DNA of 64,000 nucleotides from contig JAKVHY010000010.1 of NCBI GenBank assembly GCA_023284085.1, positions 92,430 to 156,429 on the forward strand, in the 5' to 3' direction. The position numbers and the translations under genes are program-made. The notes beneath the pieces are model-generated. The model was not told where the DNA came from, made no database searches, and saw nothing but the letters and a program-made list of their open reading frames with translations. The stretch is from Shewanella benthica. Its GTDB lineage: Bacteria > Pseudomonadota > Gammaproteobacteria > Enterobacterales > Shewanellaceae. Positions 25,894 to 33,939 of this stretch are shown here, in pieces (the first letter of the stretch is position 1; each line of letters starts with the position of its first letter).

Positions 25894-26283
25894 TTATTTG
25901 CACTTGCCTGTATTACAGCTGCCTCGAGAGCCACAACTACCGCCTACAGAGCCGCGAGATTCAGGTGCATCGAGCCATTCAGGTTCCGGGAAAATTGGCC
26001 ACTTAACCTTCTGTACTTTTTTCCCATGCATCCATATCTCAGCTTTATATTGATTCATACCATCGGTACTAAACTCAAGCAGGTATTTTGCCTTCCATGT
26101 GAGCCCACTGCTGCCACCTATACTGGGTCTAGCGGACTCCATTGCAATGGCAAGCAGTTGCACCTTTTGTTTGTTGCATTCTCTCTGGGCAAATAGTCGA
26201 CTAATTTCAGCCATCTGTCTCAATTGCCAAAAAAATGCAGCAACAACGACGAGTGCAACGATAAGTAAAAAATCTGTCATCAT
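25894..26283 (-). CDS. DUF3301 family membrane-anchored protein with Cys-rich tail
   Basis: 129 residues. One N-terminal transmembrane helix (about 3-20) is followed by the DUF3301 domain (RECNKQKVQLLAIAMES... YLLEFSTDGMNQYKAEIWMHGKKV). The C-terminal tail is Gly/Ser/Cys-rich with three Cys (SCGSRGSCNTGKCK). The start overlaps the DUF3549 stop (ATGA), so the two are co-translated. Function unknown; the Cys tail may bind metal. Confidence 0.78.
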   Translation of the reverse strand: MMTDFLLIVALVVVAAFFWQLRQMAEISRLFAQRECNKQKVQLLAIAMESARPSIGGSSGLTWKAKYLLEFSTDGMNQYKAEIWMHGKKVQKVKWPIFPEPEWLDAPESRGSVGGSCGSRGSCNTGKCK

Positions 26284-27293
26284 GATTTTATGACCTTAAA
26301 TAATCCACCAATTGCGGATGCTAATTGTGGGCTTCGATTTGGATTACGCAATTCAGTGAGGATCTGTGTTCGCAAGCTTGGTATTGCCACAATATCGGCA
26401 AAAATTTGATTGAAAAAATGTTGTTCTTGGCCTGCCAGAGCTTCTAAGAAAATAGTACGACTTTGAGCATGTTTGAGCACAGTCCAGTTTCTGGCCGCTA
26501 TGGTGATCAAGGCTTCTGCATCGAGTATACCTTGCTCTTGGATATGTGAAATCGCTTGCTGGGTTAATTCTTCATTCGATGCCAGTGCACGTAAAAAATA
26601 GAGCTTATTTTGCTTATCGGTACTGAGCAGTTGTTCAAAAACTCTGTTGGCGAGGCTTTTTTCAACAGTAAGATGCTCTAAACATTGGCATAGGGCAATC
26701 TGAACTTCAATTGAGCTGTAGTCAAAGCTATTGATTAGCTGCTTGAGGTGATCGAGTTCGTTGGCTCTAACACAGATATCGGCAATTCCTTGTAGACCGA
26801 CTTGTTGCCATTTATCGGCTGAGACTTGTCCGCTGAGGTATTGGTACGCATACTCATATTGAGAAGAGGCCTTACCATTGAGCTGCTTTCTCACCAGAGC
26901 ATTAAACAGTGCCAGTTTTTCTGCCGATGGTGTAAAAGCGAAAGGATGATTAGCGAGCTTTTGCTGCTCTGCTTCAGTTAAATCTTTAGTTGGATCTCGT
27001 CCTAAAGCCTCTATGATCATCTTGATGAATTGTGTTCTGGGTGCGGGTGAAAGTAGGCCGCGTTCATCTAATGGTAATTTTAGAAACCAGATATAATGTT
27101 GCTGGCTTGCATCCCAAAATACGATGGCAAATTGGGCATGCCCCTGAATGGGATAGGGATAAGGTGATGCCAGGTTCTCGAATTGGTGAAACGCCATCAT
27201 ATCTATGCTCTGCACTCTTCTGCCCATATCATAGACTTGAAACTGAGTATTTGCTGTCGATAAAAACTGGCTAAGGGTGGTGATTTCTGTCAT
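26280..27293 (-). CDS. DUF3549 family protein
   Basis: 337 residues. The start (ITTLSQFLSTANTQFQVYDMGRRVQ) and the block FAIVFWDASQQHYIWFLKLPLDERGLL match DUF3549. The second half is mostly helical and HEAT-like. No signal peptide, so probably cytosolic. Function unknown. Operon with DUF3301. Confidence 0.82.
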   Translation of the reverse strand: MTEITTLSQFLSTANTQFQVYDMGRRVQSIDMMAFHQFENLASPYPYPIQGHAQFAIVFWDASQQHYIWFLKLPLDERGLLSPAPRTQFIKMIIEALGRDPTKDLTEAEQQKLANHPFAFTPSAEKLALFNALVRKQLNGKASSQYEYAYQYLSGQVSADKWQQVGLQGIADICVRANELDHLKQLINSFDYSSIEVQIALCQCLEHLTVEKSLANRVFEQLLSTDKQNKLYFLRALASNEELTQQAISHIQEQGILDAEALITIAARNWTVLKHAQSRTIFLEALAGQEQHFFNQIFADIVAIPSLRTQILTELRNPNRSPQLASAIGGLFKVIKS

Positions 27294-27440
27294 TTTTCTG
27301 CCGTAACACTGAGATCCGTGATGTAATGGCGTCTAGTATAGGGTGAAGTGGGTTGAGATGGTATTATTTACAGGTCTCAAATTTTAGAAGCGGGCATGGT
27401 TCGGCTTAAGGCCTGCTTACGCTAAAAATAAGGTTACTAT

Positions 27441-27761
27441 GTGTTGTATATAAAAACGACTCAGAAGCTACAAGAGTTAGAAGAAGAATTAAAGCGTCGT
27501 TCTTTATGGAGTCTGGAAGTGCCCTCTGCAGAAGCCATGGCCGATACATCACCTTTTAGCTGTGAGGCCATGTCTTTTGAAAGCTGGGTGCAGTTTATTT
27601 TTATTCCTAAAATGCGAGCCTTGATTGCCAGTAGGCAAGTGTTACCCAACAACATAGCCATCGCACCAATGGCACATCATGTATGGAATGATGTAAAAGA
27701 GCGGCACACATTAATTATGATTTTTGATGATTTGGATAAATTTCTCAGTGAACCAAGATAA
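27441..27761 (+). CDS. yqcC: YqcC family protein (DUF446)
   Basis: 106 residues starting at GTG (27441), with AAGG about 8 bases upstream. Conserved blocks are LWSLEVPSAEAMADTSPFSCEAMSFESWVQFIFIPKM and LPNNIAIAPMAHHVW. YqcC is a small helical protein of unknown role, usually encoded directly before truC as here. Confidence 0.87.
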   Translation: MLYIKTTQKLQELEEELKRRSLWSLEVPSAEAMADTSPFSCEAMSFESWVQFIFIPKMRALIASRQVLPNNIAIAPMAHHVWNDVKERHTLIMIFDDLDKFLSEPR

Positions 27762-27774
27762 AGAAGACAAACAA

Positions 27775-28602
27775 GTGAGTGATATGACTCAGTTGCAACA
27801 AATAGCAGATAATCTTGTTGGCGAAGAGACAATCGAGGAGACGCCCCCTGAGATTGAAATCTTATTTGAAGATGACGATATCGTTGCGATTCATAAGCCT
27901 GCAGGTTTACTGGTGCATCGATCATATTTAGCTCGTCGGGAACGATTCTTTGCGATGCAATTGACTCGAGATAAAGTCGGTTGTCATGTTTTCCCCGTTC
28001 ATCGGCTCGACAGGCCAACCTCTGGGGTATTGTTATTTGCTAAGAGCAGTGAAATGGCCAATGCATTATGTGAGCAATTTGCCGATAAGACCATTGAAAA
28101 GCATTATCTCGCCATAGTGCGTGGCAATATGCATGAAGCGGCTACCTTAGATTATCCATTGAAAGTAGAGCTCGATGATTTGGGTGATAAGGATGTGGCT
28201 GCAGATAAACCGGCTCAAGATGCCATGACCAGTTATCAGCCATTGTTAAATACTGAGATCCCTTTTTCTTCTGGTCGTTATGCTTCTAGTCGTTATGCGC
28301 TGGTGAAGTTAACTCCTCATACGGGGCGTAAACATCAGCTGAGGAGACATATGGCGCATCTTAGACACCCAATCCTTGGTGATACAACCCATGGAGATGG
28401 TAAGCAGAATAAGTTTTTCAGGGAACATTTTTCGGTGAATAGGCTTTGGCTTATAGCTAAGAAACTCACTTTTAATCATCCCAGGACGGGAGAGCGTATG
28501 GTGATTGAAACCGAGTTAGAGCTGCAATGGCTCGACCTATTCAAAGGTTTAGGTTGGGACGAAGAGACCTTGGCGTCAGAGGCTTCATCTCTGTTAGCTT
28601 AG
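27775..28602 (+). CDS. truC: tRNA pseudouridine(65) synthase TruC
   Basis: About 275 residues. It carries the RluA-type pseudouridine synthase core: EILFEDDDIVAIHKPAGLLVHR, then the catalytic-Asp motif PVHRLDRPTSGVLLFAKS and, later, LVKLTPHTGRKHQLRRHMAHLRHPILGD. TruC makes pseudouridine 65 in some tRNAs. The start is uncertain: GTG at 27748 (overlapping yqcC), GTG at 27775 and ATG at 27784 are all in frame, and the conserved part begins only around 27840. Order yqcC-truC-yqcA is as in E. coli. Confidence 0.9.
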   Translation: MSDMTQLQQIADNLVGEETIEETPPEIEILFEDDDIVAIHKPAGLLVHRSYLARRERFFAMQLTRDKVGCHVFPVHRLDRPTSGVLLFAKSSEMANALCEQFADKTIEKHYLAIVRGNMHEAATLDYPLKVELDDLGDKDVAADKPAQDAMTSYQPLLNTEIPFSSGRYASSRYALVKLTPHTGRKHQLRRHMAHLRHPILGDTTHGDGKQNKFFREHFSVNRLWLIAKKLTFNHPRTGERMVIETELELQWLDLFKGLGWDEETLASEASSLLA

Positions 28603-28784
28603 CCAGTCTTATCCACAGGGAGCACAAGCTCCTCCGACGTGGGAAGATCATGTTCTTGAACTTGTTCAGCAAGCTCAAAAGGAATGTAGTTGGTCGTATG
28701 CTGTGAGGTGAAATAACGCATGCGCCTGATATGAGCTGAGCGGTGAACATGCTTTATGTGCTTGCGTCTATTGGAGTGGTGCAT
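28599..28784 (-). CDS. Possible small basic protein of 61 residues
   Basis: An open frame from an ATG preceded by AAGGGCC, encoding a His/Arg-rich start (MHHSNRRKHIKHVHRSAHIRR) and an acidic end (EHDLPTSEELVLPVD). Its stop overlaps the truC stop on the opposite strand, and it fills most of the space between truC and yqcA. Composition looks protein-like, but no family is recognised. Confidence 0.42.
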   Translation of the reverse strand: MHHSNRRKHIKHVHRSAHIRRMRYFTSQHTTNYIPFELAEQVQEHDLPTSEELVLPVDKTG

Positions 28785-28884
28785 CTTAAGGCCCTTGAAG
28801 ATTCAGCCGAATAAGTTGGCATGAAGCTATCAATAAAGTATGTTTGAAGTATAAAACTAATTTAAACGCAGGGCGATCTGAAAC

Positions 28885-29349
28885 ATGAAAAAAGTGAATT
28901 TGATTTTTGGGACTGTCTATGGCAATGCACAGTTTGTTGCTGAGACCCTGTTTGGAGTGCTAAAGGAAGAAGGGAGGGAGGTGTCGCTGTTGATGCATGA
29001 TCAACTGGACGGTTTTGTCCCTCCACAAGATGAGCTGTTATTGGTGATTTGTTCCACCACAGGTCAAGGTGATGTGCCTGAAGATATACAGCCATGGTTT
29101 GAAAATTTAAAATCTACAGCGCCATACATGCCCCAATTGAAATACGGGGTGATAGCCTTAGGCGATTCCAGCTATGAGACCTTTTGTGGCGCTGGGGTCA
29201 AGTTTGATGAACTGCTTACAGAATGTGGTGCTAAACGTATCGGTGAAATGTTGAAAATCGATGCATGTGAAACAATGGAACCTGAGGTAGAAGCGAAGGC
29301 ATGGCTGCAAAGTTGGAACGCATTAATCGATATGGAAATGGTTGCTTAA
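28885..29349 (+). CDS. yqcA: Flavodoxin YqcA
   Basis: 154 residues of the short-chain MioC/YqcA flavodoxin type. The FMN phosphate loop is GTVYGNAQ near residue 9. STTGQGDVPEDIQPWF (about 52-67) and YGVIALGDSSYETFC (about 87-101) are the flavin-contacting loops. It is an FMN electron carrier; in E. coli yqcA belongs to the same cluster with truC and yqcC. The 3' end overlaps the start of the PTS gene by 49 bases. Confidence 0.88.
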   Translation: MKKVNLIFGTVYGNAQFVAETLFGVLKEEGREVSLLMHDQLDGFVPPQDELLLVICSTTGQGDVPEDIQPWFENLKSTAPYMPQLKYGVIALGDSSYETFCGAGVKFDELLTECGAKRIGEMLKIDACETMEPEVEAKAWLQSWNALIDMEMVA

Positions 29350-30770
29350 GATATATTAGTCAACACTGGTTTAAATTTGCCCAGAGGTTGAGTCAAGCGC
29401 TGTTAATCCCGATTGCAATTTTACCCGCTGCTGGCGTGATGATAGGCTTGGCATCGAATCCTCTGCCATTTATTCCTGACGCAATCTCAGTGGTCATGCT
29501 TGCAGTGGGGAAGCTCATCTTCACCATGATGCCCATGTTATTCGCCGTCGCCGTATCCATCGGATTTTGTAAGGATCAAGGTATAGCCGCATTCACTGCG
29601 GTTTTTGGCTTTGGTGTCTACCTTTCAAGCATGGCTGCGCTAGCTGAGCTTTATGGCATATCGACGCGGATGCTATGGGGAATTAATACCATAGACACTG
29701 GGATTGCTGGTGGCATGCTAGTTGGGGCTGTGACTTGTCTCGCCGTTAAACAGAGCGAAAATGTGCGGCTTCCTGCCGTATTTTCTTTCTTTGAAGGAAG
29801 GAGAAGCGCTCCGTTACTGATGATCCCTCTATGTATTACACTCTCATATCTGCTCATCCATATCTGGCCTAGCTTATCACTGCAAATAGAGCGATTTTCC
29901 GATTGGGTTGTTTACCAAAAACCAGCACAAGCGTTTGCGCTCTATGGCACCGTGGAGCGGTTACTTATCCCATTGGGTCTGCATCATATATGGAATGCAC
30001 CATTTTATTTGGAAATGGGACAATTTGTGAAAGAGGGAGAGGTGATCAGAGGGGAGGTTGCCAGGTACCTTGCCGGTGACCCTCTGGCCGGTAATTTAGC
30101 CGGAGGCTATCTGATTAAAATGTGGGGGCTCCCTGCCGCCGCTATCGCAATCTGGCGATGTGCCGATAAGACTCAAAGAAATCGAGTCGCAGGCATAATG
30201 ATCACCGCCGCTTCTGCCAGTTGGTTAACGGGGGTGACCGAACCCATAGAGTTTGCTTTTATGTTTGTTGCTCCTTTACTATTTTTACTGCATGCGTTAA
30301 TGACAGGACTGGCATATGCTGTTTGTATCTCATTGGATATTCATCACAGCCTGGTATTTTCACATGGGTTGGTCGATTTTACTCTCTTGTTTAATAACTC
30401 AAAAAATAGCGAATGGTTTCTGATTTTAGGTCCGATCACAGCATTGATTTATTACTTAGTCTTTCGGGGCTCTATCTTACTCTTCAATCTTAAAACTCCA
30501 GGCCGAATGGAAGCGGAGCAGCAGCCTAAGGCGAGCCTAAGAAGCATAATTAACGCGCTGGGCGGTGCAGATAATATCTTAGATCTCAATGCATGCCTGA
30601 CTCGGCTCAGGATCAGCGTAAAGCAACCAAGTTTAGTCGATAAACTCAGATTAGAGCAGCTTGGCGCTAAGGGGGTTGTGGTCGTTGGCAAGGGTATACA
30701 AGTCGTTTACGGCACTAAAGCGGAAAGCTTACGTAGATTATTACAGCGATATATAGATACTCGCTCTTGA
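29301..30770 (+). CDS. PTS EIICB sugar permease (glucose/N-acetylglucosamine/maltose type)
   Basis: 489 residues. An EIIC domain of about 390 residues with many hydrophobic helices carries LIPIAILPAAGVMIGL, GLHHIWNAPFYLEMG and TGVTEPIEFAFMF, typical of the glucose superfamily. A C-terminal EIIB follows, with the phosphorylated Cys in LNACLTRLRI. No EIIA domain is fused, so phosphate should come from a Crr-like EIIA. The ATG at 29301 lies inside yqcA, an unusually long overlap; no better ATG/GTG precedes the first helix. Sugar specificity is not evident from context. Confidence 0.87.
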   Translation: MAAKLERINRYGNGCLRYISQHWFKFAQRLSQALLIPIAILPAAGVMIGLASNPLPFIPDAISVVMLAVGKLIFTMMPMLFAVAVSIGFCKDQGIAAFTAVFGFGVYLSSMAALAELYGISTRMLWGINTIDTGIAGGMLVGAVTCLAVKQSENVRLPAVFSFFEGRRSAPLLMIPLCITLSYLLIHIWPSLSLQIERFSDWVVYQKPAQAFALYGTVERLLIPLGLHHIWNAPFYLEMGQFVKEGEVIRGEVARYLAGDPLAGNLAGGYLIKMWGLPAAAIAIWRCADKTQRNRVAGIMITAASASWLTGVTEPIEFAFMFVAPLLFLLHALMTGLAYAVCISLDIHHSLVFSHGLVDFTLLFNNSKNSEWFLILGPITALIYYLVFRGSILLFNLKTPGRMEAEQQPKASLRSIINALGGADNILDLNACLTRLRISVKQPSLVDKLRLEQLGAKGVVVVGKGIQVVYGTKAESLRRLLQRYIDTRS

Positions 30771-30840
30771 TCCCCACGATAGTATGTTGAAATTTCACTT
30801 TAGATTTATGAATTAGTGTTACGAATTATTAGGGGTAACG

Positions 30841-31674
30841 ATGGAAAGGAAAGTCTTGATAACAGACTGTGCCGATGCACAGGGATTGATCACAAATATC
30901 ACGGGTGTATGTTTTAAACATCAGCTTAATATCATTAAAAACAGTGAGTTTGTCGATAATTCTCAGGGACGTTTCTTTATGCGAACTGAGCTTGAAGGCG
31001 TGTTTGATGACTCACTGATCTTATCTGACTTGAATGAAGTGCTTCCTCATTCGAGCCATGTGAAGCTAGTGAGCTTAGGTAAGAAGCGTATTGTGATCAT
31101 GGTGACTAAAGAGGCACACTGTCTCGGTGATATCTTGATGAAGGCCTATTATGCTGGTCTAGATGTTGAGATTGCTGCGATAGTGGGAAATTATGAGACC
31201 CTTAAACCCCTAGCGGATAAATTTGATATACCTTTTCATTTTATCTGTCATCAAGATATGACTCGTCTTGAGCATGAGAAGAAGATGATCGAGGTGATCG
31301 AGGCTTATCAGCCCGAATATGTGGTGCTTGCCAAGTTTATGCGTATCTTAACCCCTGAATTTGTAGCAAGGTATCCCAATCGCATCATCAATATTCATCA
31401 TTCGTTTTTACCGGCATTTATAGGTGCTTCCCCTTATCGTCAGGCTTGGGAGAGGGGGGTGAAAATCATTGGTGCAACGGCGCATTTCGTGAATAACTGT
31501 TTAGACGAAGGCCCTATCATCAAGCAAGATGTTATTCCGGTGGATCATAGTTTTAGTGCCGAAGATTTAGCTAAGAACGGACGCGATGTTGAGAAAAGTG
31601 TATTAAGTAAGGCGCTGCAGTTGGTATTACATGAGGAAGTTATCATGTATGGAAATAAGACGGTAGTTTTTTAA
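30841..31674 (+). CDS. purU: Formyltetrahydrofolate deformylase PurU
   Basis: 277 residues: an N-terminal ACT domain (LITDCADAQGLITNITGVCFKH) then a formyltransferase-fold hydrolase domain with the catalytic Asn/His region NIHHSFLPAFIGASPYRQAWERGVKIIGATAHFV and DEGPIIKQDV. It hydrolyses 10-formyl-THF to THF and formate, which balances one-carbon units and supplies formate for PurT. The start ATG has GGGGTAA upstream. Confidence 0.95.
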   Translation: MERKVLITDCADAQGLITNITGVCFKHQLNIIKNSEFVDNSQGRFFMRTELEGVFDDSLILSDLNEVLPHSSHVKLVSLGKKRIVIMVTKEAHCLGDILMKAYYAGLDVEIAAIVGNYETLKPLADKFDIPFHFICHQDMTRLEHEKKMIEVIEAYQPEYVVLAKFMRILTPEFVARYPNRIINIHHSFLPAFIGASPYRQAWERGVKIIGATAHFVNNCLDEGPIIKQDVIPVDHSFSAEDLAKNGRDVEKSVLSKALQLVLHEEVIMYGNKTVVF

Positions 31675-31703
31675 TCTTTATTGCTGGATAGCATTAAATG
31701 AAT

Positions 31704-31727
31704 AGGCGCAGGAGCGCCTTTTATTTT
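31704..31727 (+). terminator. Terminator after purU
   Basis: AGGCGC, loop AGGA, GCGCCT, then TTTATTTT; about 30 bases past the purU stop. Confidence 0.8.
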
Positions 31728-31749
31728 AATATGAATATTACATTGAGTA

Positions 31750-32094
31750 TTAAAATTTCACAGATAAGACTTGAGCTCTAGTATTGTTCATTGCTAAATC
31801 AGTTATCGATGTCGCTCCTTGAATAAATGGCGCTATTTTTTTTGCTATGCGATTAGCGCCATTGGAAATGGCAAAGTCATGAAAACTCTCACCATTGCAG
31901 ACTAACATTGGAAATATTCTGCGTTTGTTGATTTTATTTTCTATCATAGTTCTATTAAACCTGTATAAATTATCGGTTAATCCAGTCTTACAAACTTCTA
32001 TAAGCTTCTGTTCCAGATTCGCTTCCATCGCAGCCGAGGCGTTAAATGTAAGAGAGGTTAATATCAATGCCGTTAGTGTCATTACTTTTTTCAT
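31750..32094 (-). CDS. DUF3718 family secreted protein, copy A
   Basis: 114 residues with a signal peptide (to SASA|A, about residue 22). It has two Cys (near VCKTG and LVCNG) and the family block RIFPMLVCNGESFHDFAISNGANR. DUF3718 proteins are small periplasmic proteins of unknown function. A paralogue lies 370 bases away on the same strand. The ATG is preceded by GGAGCG. Confidence 0.8.
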   Translation of the reverse strand: MKKVMTLTALILTSLTFNASAAMEANLEQKLIEVCKTGLTDNLYRFNRTMIENKINKRRIFPMLVCNGESFHDFAISNGANRIAKKIAPFIQGATSITDLAMNNTRAQVLSVKF

Positions 32095-32461
32095 GTGTCG
32101 CTCCTAGCGTTAGGGTATTAATACTTGAATAAATAACTTGTTGTTTGACATTGATATATTAAAGCGGATATATACAAATATATCTGCACTGCATTTGTAT
32201 CTAAGTGTATCTAAATATAAAAGTGGATTCAGGAGGTTTCTGAAGGTAACAAGATATTTTAAATTCTTACTTTTAGTTATTTGTAATTCAATTTTGTTAT
32301 ATAGGGAGGGGAAGGTTATTCATTAATGGTGAAATTCAGGAATTAATGCTTTTGTGATTTGCTTGTGATGATAATTTCAGTTGAAGTAAGTATATTTTGT
32401 ATAGGTAATAAAAAGAGCCGGTAAAGGCTCTTTATTAAAGAAGCTATATAGAATATTAATC
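32095..32461. other. 367-base gap between the two DUF3718 genes
   Basis: Very AT-rich, no convincing gene. It holds the promoter region of copy A and the terminator of copy B (32412-32437). Confidence 0.6.
32412..32437 (-). terminator. Terminator of DUF3718 copy B
   Basis: On the minus strand, AAAGAGCC, a 6-base loop, GGCTCTTT and further T-rich bases. Confidence 0.8.
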
Positions 32462-32806
32462 TTAATAGTTAACGGCCATTATTTCGTCCGAACCATAGGT
32501 CATAGCAATATCTTTAATTGTTACCGTTCCCTTCATATAAGGGGAGATCTTGGCCGCCGTTTTATCAGCTCCATTGCTCAATGCAAATTGATGGAAGTTT
32601 TCACCATTACAGACTAAGCGTGGGAAAATTCTCTGCTTGTTAATGTGGTAGCTCTTCACGGTATCCCTAAGCTTATAGAGGCTGTTACTGGCTCCGGCTT
32701 TACAGACGGCCACAAGGGTGTTTTCCATATGGGTAGACATGCCAGCTGAAACTGAAAATGCCATTGGAGATAGAGCGAACACTGCGATAGCGAGTAGTTT
32801 TTTCAT
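32462..32806 (-). CDS. DUF3718 family secreted protein, copy B
   Basis: 114 residues, same length and layout as copy A: signal peptide to about SVSA|G, then VCKAGASNSLYKLRDTV and RIFPRLVCNGENFHQFALSNGADK. The two Cys are conserved. The upstream binding site GGAGCAACCC resembles that of copy A. The pair is a local gene duplication. Confidence 0.82.
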   Translation of the reverse strand: MKKLLAIAVFALSPMAFSVSAGMSTHMENTLVAVCKAGASNSLYKLRDTVKSYHINKQRIFPRLVCNGENFHQFALSNGADKTAAKISPYMKGTVTIKDIAMTYGSDEIMAVNY

Positions 32807-32965
32807 GGGTTGCTCCTAGCGTCTTTTTCTTTGAGGGTTGTTATGATTTAAGCTGGTTTCTGCTAGGAATGCTGTAAGCTAGTTGTATACAAATGTATCA
32901 GGATGTGGTGCTGGGAACAGAGTGTTTCACTGAGTAACAATTTGTGTTTTTAACTGAGTTGGCAT

Positions 32966-32993
32966 AAAAAATCCCACCAAAAGTGGGATTTTA
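32966..32993 (-). terminator. Terminator after dapD
   Basis: On the minus strand AATCCCAC / GTGGGATT with a 5-base loop followed by TTTTT; about 60 bases past the dapD stop. Confidence 0.85.
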
Positions 32994-33048
32994 AGGACTG
33001 TCATCTTATCTATCTGCAAAGGTGAATAGCAGATAAAGCGGGTTAGCT

Positions 33049-33873
33049 TTAGTCAACAATTCTTAGTAGTTCATTGATACCGACTTTACCGCGAGTCTTG
33101 GCATCGACTTTCTTGACTATGATGGCGGCGTAGAGGTTATATTTGCCACATTTTGAAGGTAAGGTACCCGATACCACGACAGAGCCGGCAGGAACGCGAC
33201 CATAGTGGATCTCGCCAGTTTCACGATCATAGATACGTGTGCTTTGACCAAGGTAGACGCCCATAGAGATCACGCTGCCCTCTTCGACGATAACACCTTC
33301 CACGACTTCAGAACGTGCGCCGATGAAACAGTTGTCTTCGATAATAGTCGGACCCGCTTGTAATGGCTCTAATACACCACCTATGCCGACTCCACCCGAT
33401 AAGTGGACATTCTTGCCAATCTGGGCACATGAGCCTACAGTGGCCCAGGTATCGACCATGGTGCCTTCATCGACATAAGCACCAAGGTTTACGTAAGAAG
33501 GCATTAGCACTGTGTTCTTGCCGATGAAAGAGCCTTTACGTACAGTTGCCGGCGGTACGACACGAATAGCCTCTTCTCTGAAGCGTGCTTCATCATAATC
33601 GGCAAACTTCATCGGGACTTTATCGAAGTATTTAGTCTCTCCGCCATCGATAACACCATTATCGAAAATTCTGAAGGAGAGTAATACAGCTTTCTTCAGC
33701 CATTGGTGTACGTGCCATTGGCCATCAATCTTCTCAGCAACTCTGACTTCACCTTTATCAAGCATGTTAATCACTTTCTCAACATCAGCACGTACACTTG
33801 CATCTACTGTGCTAGGGCTGATCTCGGCGCGCGCTTCAAAAGCCGCCTCTATACGTTGGCGTAAAGCCTCCAT
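33049..33873 (-). CDS. dapD: 2,3,4,5-tetrahydropyridine-2,6-dicarboxylate N-succinyltransferase DapD
   Basis: 274 residues, the usual family length. The N-terminal helical part ([18 protein letters not shown]) precedes a left-handed beta-helix of hexapeptide repeats ([36 protein letters not shown]). It succinylates tetrahydrodipicolinate in lysine and meso-diaminopimelate synthesis. Gene order map-glnD-dapD on one strand is the same as in E. coli. Confidence 0.97.
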   Translation of the reverse strand: MEALRQRIEAAFEARAEISPSTVDASVRADVEKVINMLDKGEVRVAEKIDGQWHVHQWLKKAVLLSFRIFDNGVIDGGETKYFDKVPMKFADYDEARFREEAIRVVPPATVRKGSFIGKNTVLMPSYVNLGAYVDEGTMVDTWATVGSCAQIGKNVHLSGGVGIGGVLEPLQAGPTIIEDNCFIGARSEVVEGVIVEEGSVISMGVYLGQSTRIYDRETGEIHYGRVPAGSVVVSGTLPSKCGKYNLYAAIIVKKVDAKTRGKVGINELLRIVD

Positions 33874-33939
33874 TTACTTCTCCAGAATAAGTTATAAGTG
33901 AATGTTATATTAAAAACAGTGAATATTTATATGTTTAAG

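Noticed and set aside
32138..32326. 62-codon open frame between the DUF3718 genes
   Set aside because: AT-rich chance frame overlapping a promoter region, no binding site, no recognisable protein features.
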